From the NCBI GenBank assembly GCA_030526715.1, contig JAUNCG010000013.1:9498-46944 (forward strand): DNA of 37,447 nucleotides, read 5' to 3'. Below are positions 1 to 7,651 of this stretch, in pieces (the stretch's first letter is position 1; every line of letters starts with the position of its first letter). The notes beneath the pieces were generated by a model. It searched no databases and was not told the origin of the DNA. It saw only the letters and a list, made by a program, of their open reading frames with translations. Both the position numbers and the translations under genes were made by a program. The DNA is from Eubacteriales bacterium (GTDB taxonomy: Bacteria; Bacillota; Clostridia; Lachnospirales; Lachnospiraceae).

Positions 1-1
1 T

Positions 2-518
2 CAGGACTTATAAATACATAATCCCCGTCCTGCGTCACTGTTATTTTATACCAACATTCCTCGCTTTCATTCAAGATATAGCTTGTACTTTGATTCGCAT
101 TTATTGTCAGCTCAATGGCTGTTTCCTTACTGCTTCCCTGAGCGGCATTCAGAACGCTATCCATGTCATCTGCCGTCACTTCCAGCTCCGCCGATTCATC
201 AAAGATATACTCTCCGTCTTCTCCGAGCAACGCATCCATATCCATGGATTCGTCCGCAGTAACTATCTCCTCCATATTCTCCGACGGCTCTTCCTCTGCC
301 ATAAAAATTTCTTCCGGAGCTTCCGCATCAGCTATTTCCTGCGGTACCCCCCCCCACCCATTTTGGGCGTCCGTTGTCTCCTCAGCCTCTTCTACGGTGT
401 TCTCCTCCACAGCTACATTCTCCACAGCAGCCTCTTCTGCTTCTGCCAGCACCATGCCGTTCATTCCCGAGAACACCATAGCCAGCGATAAAGCAATTGC
501 CAAACCTCTTTTTTTCAT
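2..518 (-). CDS. Secreted acidic protein, C-terminus beyond window
   Basis: An open frame starts at the ATG at 516-518 and runs off the left edge; 172 codons are visible. Residues 1-26 form a Sec signal peptide (MKKR, hydrophobic core, likely cut after VLA). The next 90 residues are a Glu/Asp-rich low-complexity linker. From about residue 127 the sequence turns into a beta-rich domain (SYILNESEECWYKITVTQDG) resembling bacterial pre-peptidase C-terminal type beta-sandwich domains; this resemblance is by eye. A ribosome site (GGGGAAAGGG) lies just upstream, and a good sigma-A promoter is present. The frame passes through a run of nine G at 347-355, so a one-base slip would truncate the protein. 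It is exported and could be wall-anchored, but its C-terminus, where a sorting signal would be, is not in the window. Function unknown. Confidence 0.8.
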   Translation of the reverse strand, partial: MKKRGLAIALSLAMVFSGMNGMVLAEAEEAAVENVAVEENTVEEAEETTDAQNGWGGVPQEIADAEAPEEIFMAEEEPSENMEEIVTADESMDMDALLGEDGEYIFDESAELEVTADDMDSVLNAAQGSSKETAIELTINANQSTSYILNESEECWYKITVTQDGDYVFISP

Positions 519-581
519 CTTTTCCCTTTCCCCAATTCCCACAATTTCATCTGGTAATCAGTGCCTTTATTTAGTGCTTTT

Positions 582-610
582 ATCATAATCCTATAATTTA
601 AGTCAGTCAA
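582..610 (-). promoter_or_regulatory. Sigma-A promoter of the secreted acidic protein
   Basis: On the minus strand TTGACT (605-610) and TATGAT (582-587) are separated by exactly 17 bases, close to the sigma-A consensus. Transcription would start near 575, giving a leader of about 57 bases. The rest of the 519-652 gap shows no clear terminator for the DUF951 gene upstream. Confidence 0.65.
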
Positions 611-652
611 TCATTTTTCCTACATATTACATTAGATATTCTTTTGTGACTG

Positions 653-844
653 CTATATTTTTTTCGTCAACCCCCGCGTGTTTTTCTCCACGAGTCTGCG
701 CGCTACCATCACCTGATGGCCGCAGCCCAGACATTTCAAGCGAAAGTCTGCGCCTATGCGCAGGATCTCCCATTCACTGCTGCCGCAGGGGTGAGGCTTT
801 TTTAATTTTACGATGTCGCCCACTTCATAGTTTAATCGTTCCAT
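653..844 (-). CDS. DUF951 family small cysteine protein
   Basis: This 63-residue protein matches the DUF951 pattern: YEVGDIV, then KKPHPCG, WEILRIGADF and KCLGCGH. Cys20, Cys38 and Cys41 could bind a metal, but that is inferred from spacing only. The ATG at 842-844 was chosen because it gives the family's usual length and is preceded by GAAGGGA. The frame stays open upstream to a GTG at 935-937 that overlaps the stop of the pseudouridine synthase gene; that extension would add 31 residues unlike the family. It is the last gene of the rluA-like/sirtuin run. The molecular role of the family is not known to me. Confidence 0.8.
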   Translation of the reverse strand: MERLNYEVGDIVKLKKPHPCGSSEWEILRIGADFRLKCLGCGHQVMVARRLVEKNTRGLTKKI

Positions 845-927
845 CTTATATTTTGTCCCTTCTACCAGTGCTTTCTCAGTCAACGACACTTTCACGGTGC
901 TGTACAGATACTTCCATAGGATTATCA

Positions 928-2034
928 TCACCTGCACGTGTCTTCATACAAATCATATTTATCGAATTCCACCATACTGCGCAGATCTTCCGGCAGCGGC
1001 GCGGTCACTTCTATATGTTCCCCTGTAAAAGGATGGACTATTTTCATTTTCCGGCAATGGAGCATCGCCCTATCTGCTCTGCGATCTCTGCCGCGCCGCT
1101 CCTCTCTTTTGGAGGTCATTGTATCCCGCTGCTGTGTAAAATCGTCCACTTCTTCCACACTGTAAATCCGATCCCCCAGCAACGGATGTCCGATCGAAGC
1201 CATGTGTACTCGAATCTGATGTGTTCGTCCGGTCTCCAGCCAGCACTTCACCAGCGAAACCGGCAAACTGCCATTGCACACTTTTAATATCTGATAATGT
1301 GTCACTGCATGTTTTGCAGACTCTACAGAACTATACGGAGACTCCGCTCCCATAACTGGATCTGTGTGCTGCACCGACTCCGATTCCCGAACAATATCTG
1401 ATGCCGTTTCATCCACCACACACATACGATTTAAATGCCCAGACTTACGCATGATCGGCTTTGTGATCGTGCCGTCTTTTTTTTCAAATCTCCCATGCAC
1501 CAATGCAAGGTATTCCTTTTTCACACATTCCGGTTGTGACAATCTTGCCGCTGCAACTTTATTTTTCGCAAAAAGCACTGCTCCGGAAGTCTCCTTGTCC
1601 AGACGTCCAATGGCACGTATTACCACATTCACGCTCTGACTTCGATAATACTCTGCAAGCTGATTCGCCAGTGTATCCGCATAATGACCATGCGCCGGAT
1701 GCACAATAAGACCGGAAGGTTTATTCACAACTGCCAGATCCTCATCCTCGTATATGATTTCAGGAACATCTATATAAGACTCTGCTGCATTTGACTTCCA
1801 TGAAAGCAGCTGCACAGATCCTTCTTTTGCGCTCTCCAGCAATACCTCCAGTCGGTCGCCCGTCTGCACGCGGGTGTTGATGCGACTGCGTTCACCGTTC
1901 AGGCGAATACCGTCCGGGCGGAACTTTGCACTTCTGATCTGAGACTTCGTCAGTTCCAGACGCTTCTGCAGAATCTTCTCTATCGTGAGATACTCATCAT
2001 CGGATGTCACGATATAGCTTATTTTTCTTTCCAT
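928..2034 (-). CDS. RluA-family 23S rRNA pseudouridine synthase
   Basis: The product isomerises specific uridines to pseudouridine in structured RNA, most likely 23S rRNA. Residues 1-70 resemble an S4 RNA-binding domain and residues about 90-345 form the RluA catalytic domain. The catalytic motif GRLDKETSG carries the nucleophile Asp146; VNKPSGLIVHP and ETGRTHQIRVH are the other family signatures. At 368 residues it is longer than most RluA proteins (about 300) because of two inserts: an acidic one near residues 206-238 and a strongly basic one near 305-325. Its ATG shares one base with the stop of the sirtuin gene (TAATG), which indicates translational coupling. The exact target uridine cannot be read from the sequence. 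Confidence 0.92.
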   Translation of the reverse strand: MERKISYIVTSDDEYLTIEKILQKRLELTKSQIRSAKFRPDGIRLNGERSRINTRVQTGDRLEVLLESAKEGSVQLLSWKSNAAESYIDVPEIIYEDEDLAVVNKPSGLIVHPAHGHYADTLANQLAEYYRSQSVNVVIRAIGRLDKETSGAVLFAKNKVAAARLSQPECVKKEYLALVHGRFEKKDGTITKPIMRKSGHLNRMCVVDETASDIVRESESVQHTDPVMGAESPYSSVESAKHAVTHYQILKVCNGSLPVSLVKCWLETGRTHQIRVHMASIGHPLLGDRIYSVEEVDDFTQQRDTMTSKREERRGRDRRADRAMLHCRKMKIVHPFTGEHIEVTAPLPEDLRSMVEFDKYDLYEDTCR

Positions 2035-2756
2035 TATATCTCAATTTCTTTGAATACCTTTCCAATGCTGTCATCGATCACCAGATCTGCCTGCTTGTCT
2101 CTCGCGGTCACACTCTTATTGATCACCACCAGATGGTCGCCACGGAAATAATCGATCAATCCCGCCGCCGGATATACTACCAGAGAGGTTCCGCCGATGA
2201 TCAACACGTCCGCATTGGCGATATAGCGTACGGACTTGCTGATAGTCTCATCATTCAGTCCCTCTTCATAGAGCACCACATCCGGCTTGATGATGCCGCC
2301 GCATTCACAGACAGGCACTCCTTCGGCCTGCTTCATATATGCGGCATCGTAAAACTTATGACAGTTCATACAATAATTGCGATGTACGCTTCCGTGAAGC
2401 TCCATCACCTCACGGCTTCCTGCCAGCTGGTGGAGACCGTCGATGTTCTGTGTGATCACTGCCTGCAGGTGTCCTGCCTTTTCCCACTCTGCCAGACGCT
2501 TATGTGCCATGTTCGGCTGTGCATCCAGCGCGAGCATTTTCTTCTTATAAAAACGATAAAACTCCTCCGGATGGCTCATAAAAAAGCTGTGGCTCAGGAT
2601 CGTCTCCGGAGGATATGCATATTCCTGATGGTACAGTCCGTCCACACTTCGAAAATCCGGAATCCCGCTCTCTGTAGAAACTCCGGCTCCGCCAAAGAAT
2701 ACTACACGTTTGCTGTCCTGAATCCATGTCTGTAATGTGTTGATCTTGTCTCCCAT
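2034..2756 (-). CDS. cobB: Sir2-family NAD-dependent protein deacylase
   Basis: This 240-residue sirtuin removes acyl groups from lysine using NAD+. The NAD-binding motif GAGVSTESGIPDFRS (residues 23-37), TQNIDGLH (102-109) and the catalytic His121 in ELHGSVH are all present. A small zinc module has Cys129, Cys132, Cys150 and Cys152, with the second pair spaced as C-x-C. The C-terminal GGTSLVVYPAA completes the Rossmann domain. The ATG at 2754-2756 has a strong GAGAGGGGG ribosome site. The gene overlaps the pseudouridine synthase start by one base. The gene symbol is by family similarity only. Confidence 0.93.
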   Translation of the reverse strand: MGDKINTLQTWIQDSKRVVFFGGAGVSTESGIPDFRSVDGLYHQEYAYPPETILSHSFFMSHPEEFYRFYKKKMLALDAQPNMAHKRLAEWEKAGHLQAVITQNIDGLHQLAGSREVMELHGSVHRNYCMNCHKFYDAAYMKQAEGVPVCECGGIIKPDVVLYEEGLNDETISKSVRYIANADVLIIGGTSLVVYPAAGLIDYFRGDHLVVINKSVTARDKQADLVIDDSIGKVFKEIEI

Positions 2757-2777
2757 AATACATCCCCCTCTCTACTC

Positions 2778-2783
2778 ATTATA
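2778..2783 (-). promoter_or_regulatory. Possible -10 element before the sirtuin gene
   Basis: A perfect TATAAT lies 22 bases upstream of the sirtuin ATG, in the 107-base gap after the sortase gene. No -35 element at 17 bases (CGGAAG there) and no TGn extension is visible, so this is a weak call; the sirtuin genes may simply be read through from the sortase operon. Confidence 0.3.
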
Positions 2784-2863
2784 TGTGTGTTATCTTCCTG
2801 CTTCCGGCACCGATCAATGTAAGATCGCTATTTCAACACCGACCGACAGATGTGAGATTACCT

Positions 2864-3757
2864 CTACTGCGTTTCTGTCTCATAACCTCCTGCTTTCGGT
2901 ACCGATCTATAGGTACGGACACGCTTCCCCTGCACGATGAATCTTGTCGCCTCATTTCCGGTACAGGTGGACAGCGTCACCACCGTATCGCCCGGATCTA
3001 CGGAAATCCCCGTATCCAGCTGCGACTGCTTTTTCGCATTCATCAGAAATTCTTCAAAGGAATCCTTTGATAAAAATGAGATCTGGTAGTTCTTGCTGAA
3101 CTGATCTACCTCCGCGCAGGCAAAAATCTCATATTTATAGATGTAATCCGGCGTATAGATCCAGAAATACGGATCCTTGTCGAAGACCTCCCGTTCCCGG
3201 TACTTCTTCAGCATACCAAACATAGATCCGTTTTTCATATTGTGTCCGTAGACGATCGTATTGCGGTCTCCGAAGCTGCTGCTGTTCATACAGTCGACGA
3301 AGATCGAGCCCGCAAAATTGTATGTCTTCTGTATAGTCTGATGGAGATAAAAGTCGTTATCCTCCGCCTGTGCGATGGGATAGCTCACATCGATGGCTCC
3401 CATCTCCAACCAGCCGATCACCTCATCATTGACAGACTTCAGACCGGCGAAATCAATGGGATTCTCCATATTTTCCAGACGAACATGCGTCTCCAGCTCA
3501 TGAACCGAGACGTCTCCCCACTGATCTCCCAGCGTAACGTTCTCCTCCATATCCGGCTCCAGCCCCTCGGTTACCCTCTCCGTATCCGCATATACTTCCA
3601 GCCCCTTATATTCGTCTACACCCACCTGATACTCTCTCCAGATGTTGAATAGCTGATAGCCCGCGTACGCTGCCACCGCAAGGGCAAGTACGATAATTAT
3701 CGTACTTAAAGCATCTCCAAAGCTTTTTTTTCTTTTTTCTTCCCGTTTTATGCTCAT
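2864..3757 (-). CDS. srtB: Class B sortase (membrane transpeptidase)
   Basis: This 297-residue protein is a sortase B type cysteine transpeptidase that anchors surface proteins to peptidoglycan. A basic N-terminus (KREEKRKK) is followed by one membrane segment at residues about 17-38, so the catalytic domain is outside the cell. Catalytic residues are His172 (YGHNM), Cys265 (LSTCTG) and Arg272 (ATRFIVQGKR). The ATG at 3755-3757 shares a base with the stop of the kinase gene and sits five bases after GAGGAGG; the adjacent ATG at 3758-3760 is an equally possible start, while the longer frame to 3847 would run far into the kinase gene. Placement directly behind a VanRS-like pair suggests that this system controls sortase expression. 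No substrate with a visible sorting signal is in the window. Confidence 0.93.
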   Translation of the reverse strand: MSIKREEKRKKSFGDALSTIIIVLALAVAAYAGYQLFNIWREYQVGVDEYKGLEVYADTERVTEGLEPDMEENVTLGDQWGDVSVHELETHVRLENMENPIDFAGLKSVNDEVIGWLEMGAIDVSYPIAQAEDNDFYLHQTIQKTYNFAGSIFVDCMNSSSFGDRNTIVYGHNMKNGSMFGMLKKYREREVFDKDPYFWIYTPDYIYKYEIFACAEVDQFSKNYQISFLSKDSFEEFLMNAKKQSQLDTGISVDPGDTVVTLSTCTGNEATRFIVQGKRVRTYRSVPKAGGYETETQ

Positions 3758-5175
3758 CATCTCCTCCTCGCTCTTCTTTGCTCTGTCCGCTTCTTTCTTC
3801 CGGAGTCCGATGCTCCTATATGCACATTCCGATACTCCACATCCCATCCCTTCGCATATTTCTGTAGATTCTGCGTGTATCCATATGTCCTGTCTGCGTT
3901 CTCCGAAGAATTTTTTTCTACATGCTCCGAAGAAGGCTTCTTATTCTGCACTCGTGCATGTCTGCGGATTCTGACCTGCGATTTTTCCTGAGGCATCGGC
4001 TCCTTTCGCTTCTCCACTTTTTTTGAAGCTACCGGCTGCAATAGCTGCTCACCATCTACTCCCGGAAGCCATACGGTAAACGTTGTGTGCGTCCGGTCAC
4101 TAAATGCCTCAATGCGCCCATTGTGCAGTTCCACGATCTGTTTTGCGATCGCCAAGCCTAATCCCGCTCCGCCGGTCTGACTGGATCTTGCATTATCCAC
4201 CCGGTAAAATTTTTCAAAAATCGTCTTCAGCTTCTGTTCCGGGATCTGATGTCCCTGATTGGCAAAGGAGATCCGAATTGCTCCATTCTCCTGACGTGCT
4301 TCGATCCGGATCGTCGTATCCCGATAGCTGTACGCAATCGCGTTGCGCAGCAGATTGTCAAACACTCTGGCAAGCTTGTCCGGATCTCCGTCTACCATCA
4401 GATGATCATCCGCCTCTATGTGACAGGAGAGAAACTTATCCTGCAGCATACCATAGCTTTCATCTGCCAGCTGCTCCAGCATCACGGACAGATTCAGGCG
4501 CTCCTTCTCCAGCACAATGTCCTGAAGGTTAAAACGTGTGATCTCAAAGAATTCATTGATCAGCTCGCCAAGGCGGGTCGCTTTCTCAAGCGCCACATGC
4601 GTATACTTCTCACGCTCCTGCGCATCCATCTGCTTCTGTCCGTCCAGCATGGTCAGATATGCAATGATCGACGTCAGCGGCGTCTTGAGATCATGTGCCA
4701 GATAGACAACCAGATCGTTCTTGCGCTGTTCGCTCTGCATTCCCGCCGCTTCTTTTCTGCGCAGAGTCATCTTCAATGCCGTCAGTTTATCCGAGATCGG
4801 CTTCAGCTCCGGTGCCAGCTTCACAGGCTCCGTATCGCTGCCCTGCAAAGAATCGATCGCCTGCTCCACCGTCACGAGATAATGCATCAGTCTCTTGATC
4901 TGAAGGTTATACAGGAAAAAAAACAACAGAAAAATACCGATCACCAAAAACACGTATTTGTTATCCATAAAGATCCTGCCATACAGCTCATCTGCCTGAG
5001 CATGATCCAGATTCATGCTGGTCAGGATCCACATCATGACATTGGTGAACAGATCCTGAAATATCCCATCTATGAAAAAACGGACAATCCCGAAGCCCAC
5101 TGCCAGCGCTATCAAAGCTGCCAGTGCAGTTCGAATCAGAATTGTCCTTTTTAGTCTCTTATACTTATTTTTCAA
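3757..5175 (-). CDS. VanS-like sensor histidine kinase
   Basis: This 472-residue membrane kinase has TM segments at about 12-34 and 73-91 flanking a short extracellular loop of about 40 residues, then a HAMP-like linker, HisKA with His161 in VYLAHDLKTPLTS, and a HATPase domain (N box around Asn278, G box GGAGLGLAIAKQIVELHNG). The H-box and the NQG form of the G1 box are typical of the VanS group. After the HATPase domain there is an unusual tail of about 100 residues (373-472), basic and Ser/Asn-rich, ending in KKRTEQRRARRR. The start is a TTG at 5173-5175 inside the end of the regulator gene; no ATG precedes the first membrane segment. The stop overlaps the sortase start. Signals sensed are unknown; no van resistance enzymes are adjacent. 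Confidence 0.9.
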   Translation of the reverse strand: MKNKYKRLKRTILIRTALAALIALAVGFGIVRFFIDGIFQDLFTNVMMWILTSMNLDHAQADELYGRIFMDNKYVFLVIGIFLLFFFLYNLQIKRLMHYLVTVEQAIDSLQGSDTEPVKLAPELKPISDKLTALKMTLRRKEAAGMQSEQRKNDLVVYLAHDLKTPLTSIIAYLTMLDGQKQMDAQEREKYTHVALEKATRLGELINEFFEITRFNLQDIVLEKERLNLSVMLEQLADESYGMLQDKFLSCHIEADDHLMVDGDPDKLARVFDNLLRNAIAYSYRDTTIRIEARQENGAIRISFANQGHQIPEQKLKTIFEKFYRVDNARSSQTGGAGLGLAIAKQIVELHNGRIEAFSDRTHTTFTVWLPGVDGEQLLQPVASKKVEKRKEPMPQEKSQVRIRRHARVQNKKPSSEHVEKNSSENADRTYGYTQNLQKYAKGWDVEYRNVHIGASDSGRKKRTEQRRARRR

Positions 5176-5860
5176 CCTTGTATCCTACTCCCCAGACGGT
5201 CTTGATGAATTCTGTCTTCCCCATAGGGCCGCCCATCTTCTCACGAAGATGGCGGATATGCACCATGACCGTATTGTTGCTCTGTTTGTAGTATGTCTCA
5301 TGCCAGACCTGTTCGAAAAGCTGTTCCGAGCTGATCACCTGACCACGATTCTCACAGAGGATCCAGAGAATATCAAACTCGATAGGCGTCAGATTCAGCT
5401 CCCTCTCATTGAAGGTACATTCGTGTGTACTGCGGTTCATCACCAGACCGCCGAAATCGATCACATCCTCCTGCGGTCGGCTTCCTTCGTTGTACTTCGT
5501 GGAGCGTCGGATCTGTGCCTTGACCCGCGCCATCAGCTCCAGCGGATTGAATGGCTTCTCGATATAATCGTCCGCCCCCAGCGTTAATCCGTTGATCTTA
5601 TCCATATACTCAGTCTTTGCCGTCAGCATGATCACGGGAAAATGGTGTGTCTCCCTGACCTTCTGCAAAATCGTAAAACCGTCGATGTCCGGAAGCATAA
5701 CGTCGAGGATCGCCAGATCCGGCGTTTCCCGCTCCACAGCCTCCAGCGCATCGCGGCCATTGTAGCATTTTATTACTTCGAAATTCTCATTTTTCAGATA
5801 CAGACCGATGACATCTGCGATCTCGCGTTCATCGTCCACGATCAAAATCCTGTTCGCCAT
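5165..5860 (-). CDS. VanR-like OmpR-family response regulator
   Basis: This 231-residue regulator is the partner of the following VanS-like kinase. The receiver domain (1-120) has the acidic pair Asp10/Glu11, phosphoacceptor Asp53 in LAILDVMLPDIDG, Thr80 and Lys102. The winged-helix DNA-binding domain ends with the typical FIKTVWGVGYKVEK. I chose the ATG at 5858-5860 (MANRILIVDD) because it has GGAGGAG just upstream; the frame stays open to 5887. It overlaps the kinase by 11 bases. The gene follows asnS by 101 bases with no visible terminator, so some transcription may come from the asnS promoter. Likely targets are its own operon, including the sortase. Confidence 0.92.
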   Translation of the reverse strand: MANRILIVDDEREIADVIGLYLKNENFEVIKCYNGRDALEAVERETPDLAILDVMLPDIDGFTILQKVRETHHFPVIMLTAKTEYMDKINGLTLGADDYIEKPFNPLELMARVKAQIRRSTKYNEGSRPQEDVIDFGGLVMNRSTHECTFNERELNLTPIEFDILWILCENRGQVISSEQLFEQVWHETYYKQSNNTVMVHIRHLREKMGGPMGKTEFIKTVWGVGYKVEK

Positions 5861-5961
5861 GTTCTTCTCCTCCATATCAGTCTGCATTCTGACGCTTCCT
5901 GCTCTGTGTCCATCTTCTTCCGGTAGACTACAGGCAGGAAACCGCTCCAGTTTGTTTCTTC

Positions 5962-7353
5962 TTACACACCCATGTTGCCAACCGTTCTCGGGAACGGGAT
6001 CGCGTCACGGATATTGGAAACGCCGGTCAGATACATCACGCAGCGCTCAAATCCCAGACCGAAGCCTGCATGACGGGTAGAACCGTACTTGCGCAGATCC
6101 AGATAGAATCCATAATCCTCTTCCTTCAGACCCAGCTCCTTCATGCGGTTCAGCAGCTTCTCATAATCATCCTCTCTCTGACTTCCGCCGATGATCTCAC
6201 CGATGCCCGGTACGAGACAGTCCATAGCCGCTACGGTGCGGTTATCCTCGTTCATCTTCATATAGAAGGCCTTGATCTCCTTCGGATAATCTGTTACGAA
6301 TACCGGACGCTTAAAGATCTCCTCTGTCAGATAACGCTCATGCTCTGTCTGCAGATCGCATCCCCAGCTTACCTTATACTCGAACTTATCATTGTGCTTC
6401 TCCAGTAGCTCGATGGCCTCCGTGTAGGTCACGTGACCAAACTCGGAGGATACCACGCCCTCCAGACGCTCGATCAGCCCTTTATCCACAAAGTTATTAA
6501 AGAATGCCATCTCCTCCGGCGCATTCTCCATCACATAGCGGATGATGTACTTGATCATCTCCTCTGCGAGGATCATGTCGTCCTTCAGATCCGCAAACGC
6601 GATCTCCGGCTCGATCATCCAGAACTCAGCCGCATGGCGTGTGGTGTTGGAATTCTCCGCACGGAAGGTCGGTCCAAAGGTATAGATATTGCGGAAGGCC
6701 TGCGCAAAGGTCTCACCGTTGAGCTGTCCGCTTACGGTAAGGTTCGTCTGCTTCCCGAAAAAGTCCTTGCTGTAATCAATGCTGCCGTCCGCAAGACGCG
6801 GCGGATTATTCAGATCCAGCGTCGTCACCTGAAACATCTCGCCAGCACCCTCACAGTCGCTTCCCGTAATGATGGGTGTGTGTACATAGACGAAATCTCT
6901 CTCTTGGAAAAACTTGTGGATCGCATACGCGCAAAGAGAACGTACGCGGAAGGTTGCTTGGAAAATATTCGTGCGCGGACGAAGATGAGAGATCGTGCGC
7001 AGAAACTCTACTCCGTGGCGCTTCTTCTGCAACGGGTAATCCGGCGCACTCACGCCCTCAACTGCGATTTCCTTCGCCTGAATCTCAAACGGCTGTTTCG
7101 CCTGCGGCGTCGCCACCAGTGTTCCCTTTACGATCACGGCTGCGCCGACATTCAGTTTACAGATCTCCTGAAAATTCTCCATTTCATCATGAAATACAAT
7201 CTGCAGGGTCTCAAAAAAAGTACCGTCATGCAGTACCAAAAATCCGAAGGTCTTAGAATCACGAATGCTTCGCACCCATCCTCCTACGGAAATCTCTTTG
7301 TCAAGATATGCATCTTTGTTTCTGTATATCTCTCTGACAGTAATCAGGTCCAT
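5962..7353 (-). CDS. asnS: Asparaginyl-tRNA synthetase
   Basis: This 463-residue class IIb synthetase charges tRNA-Asn in the cytoplasm. An N-terminal OB-fold (residues about 18-105, [22 protein letters not shown]) binds the anticodon. Class II motif 2 is seen as [21 protein letters not shown], in shorter form FRAEN...RHAAEF, and motif 3 as [15 protein letters not shown]. The C-terminus [16 protein letters not shown] is characteristic of AsnRS rather than AspRS. Length matches the family. It has its own promoter overlapping the tail of the upstream terminator, and ribosome sites AAAGGA/GAGGG precede the ATG at 7351-7353. Confidence 0.97.
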   Translation of the reverse strand: MDLITVREIYRNKDAYLDKEISVGGWVRSIRDSKTFGFLVLHDGTFFETLQIVFHDEMENFQEICKLNVGAAVIVKGTLVATPQAKQPFEIQAKEIAVEGVSAPDYPLQKKRHGVEFLRTISHLRPRTNIFQATFRVRSLCAYAIHKFFQERDFVYVHTPIITGSDCEGAGEMFQVTTLDLNNPPRLADGSIDYSKDFFGKQTNLTVSGQLNGETFAQAFRNIYTFGPTFRAENSNTTRHAAEFWMIEPEIAFADLKDDMILAEEMIKYIIRYVMENAPEEMAFFNNFVDKGLIERLEGVVSSEFGHVTYTEAIELLEKHNDKFEYKVSWGCDLQTEHERYLTEEIFKRPVFVTDYPKEIKAFYMKMNEDNRTVAAMDCLVPGIGEIIGGSQREDDYEKLLNRMKELGLKEEDYGFYLDLRKYGSTRHAGFGLGFERCVMYLTGVSNIRDAIPFPRTVGNMGV

Positions 7354-7392
7354 ATTCCCTCTATCCTTTCCTATATAAAATCTATTGACACC

Positions 7393-7421
7393 ACTTTACC
7401 GCATTTTAAAAGTTTCGTCAA
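7393..7421 (-). promoter_or_regulatory. Sigma-A promoter of asnS
   Basis: TTGACG (7416-7421) and TAAAGT (7393-7398) are separated by 17 bases on the minus strand. The -35 box starts directly after the U-rich side of the terminator at 7426-7465, so the previous operon ends and the asnS unit begins within about 30 bases. No T-box leader is seen: the leader is only about 35 bases. Confidence 0.6.
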
Positions 7422-7425
7422 GAAA

Positions 7426-7465
7426 GGATGCCGCAGAATCGTCAATCCTCGATTCTGCGGCATCC
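7426..7465 (-). terminator. Strong intrinsic terminator after the TPR operon
   Basis: A perfect 16-base inverted repeat (GGATGCCGCAGAATCG at 7426-7441 and its complement at 7450-7465) has an eight-base loop. On the minus strand it is followed by TTTCTT. It could work on both strands because the plus side continues with CGTTTCTTA. Confidence 0.88.
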
Positions 7466-7471
7466 CGTTTC

Positions 7472-7651
7472 TTATTTTACAGTTACCCTTACCTTGTTCT
7501 TCACACCGTTGAGTGCCATCATGTAAATGTAGCATGTGCCTGTCTTCCGAGCTTTGATCTTGCCCTTTGCATTCACATCACTGCCCATGATATCTCCCGC
7601 TGTGGTCAGATCAAGCTCTTTCAGATTGGTTCTGATCGGATCATCTGTCAT
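7472..7651 (-). pseudogene. 59-codon tail of an Ig-like surface protein (probable remnant)
   Basis: A short frame starts with an ATG that overlaps the stop of the TPR gene (ATGA) and has AGGAG eight bases upstream, so it may be translated. Its last 30 residues (GKIKARKTGTCYIY...NGVKNKVRVTVK) look like the final strands of a Big2/Ig-like repeat as found at the C-terminus of large clostridial surface proteins. The first 29 residues lack a signal peptide and only the last part of one domain is present, so a functional exported product is unlikely. It may be what is left of a deleted surface gene that was next to the terminator. A real small coupled gene is the alternative. Confidence 0.5.

Noticed and set aside
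845..937. Longer DUF951 protein starting at GTG 937
   Set aside because: The extra 31 residues do not fit the family, and the internal ATG at 844 has a ribosome site.
3761..3847. Longer sortase starting at 3847
   Set aside because: It would overlap the kinase by about 90 bases; the ATG pair at 3755-3760 with GAGGAGG explains translation better.
7354..7425. T-box leader upstream of asnS
   Set aside because: The promoter and start are too close; no T-box sequence or specifier stem is visible.
6433..7512. 359-codon open frame on the plus strand
   Set aside because: It is antisense to asnS, has no family resemblance and is rich in His/Leu/Arg as expected from a reverse-strand reading of a real gene.
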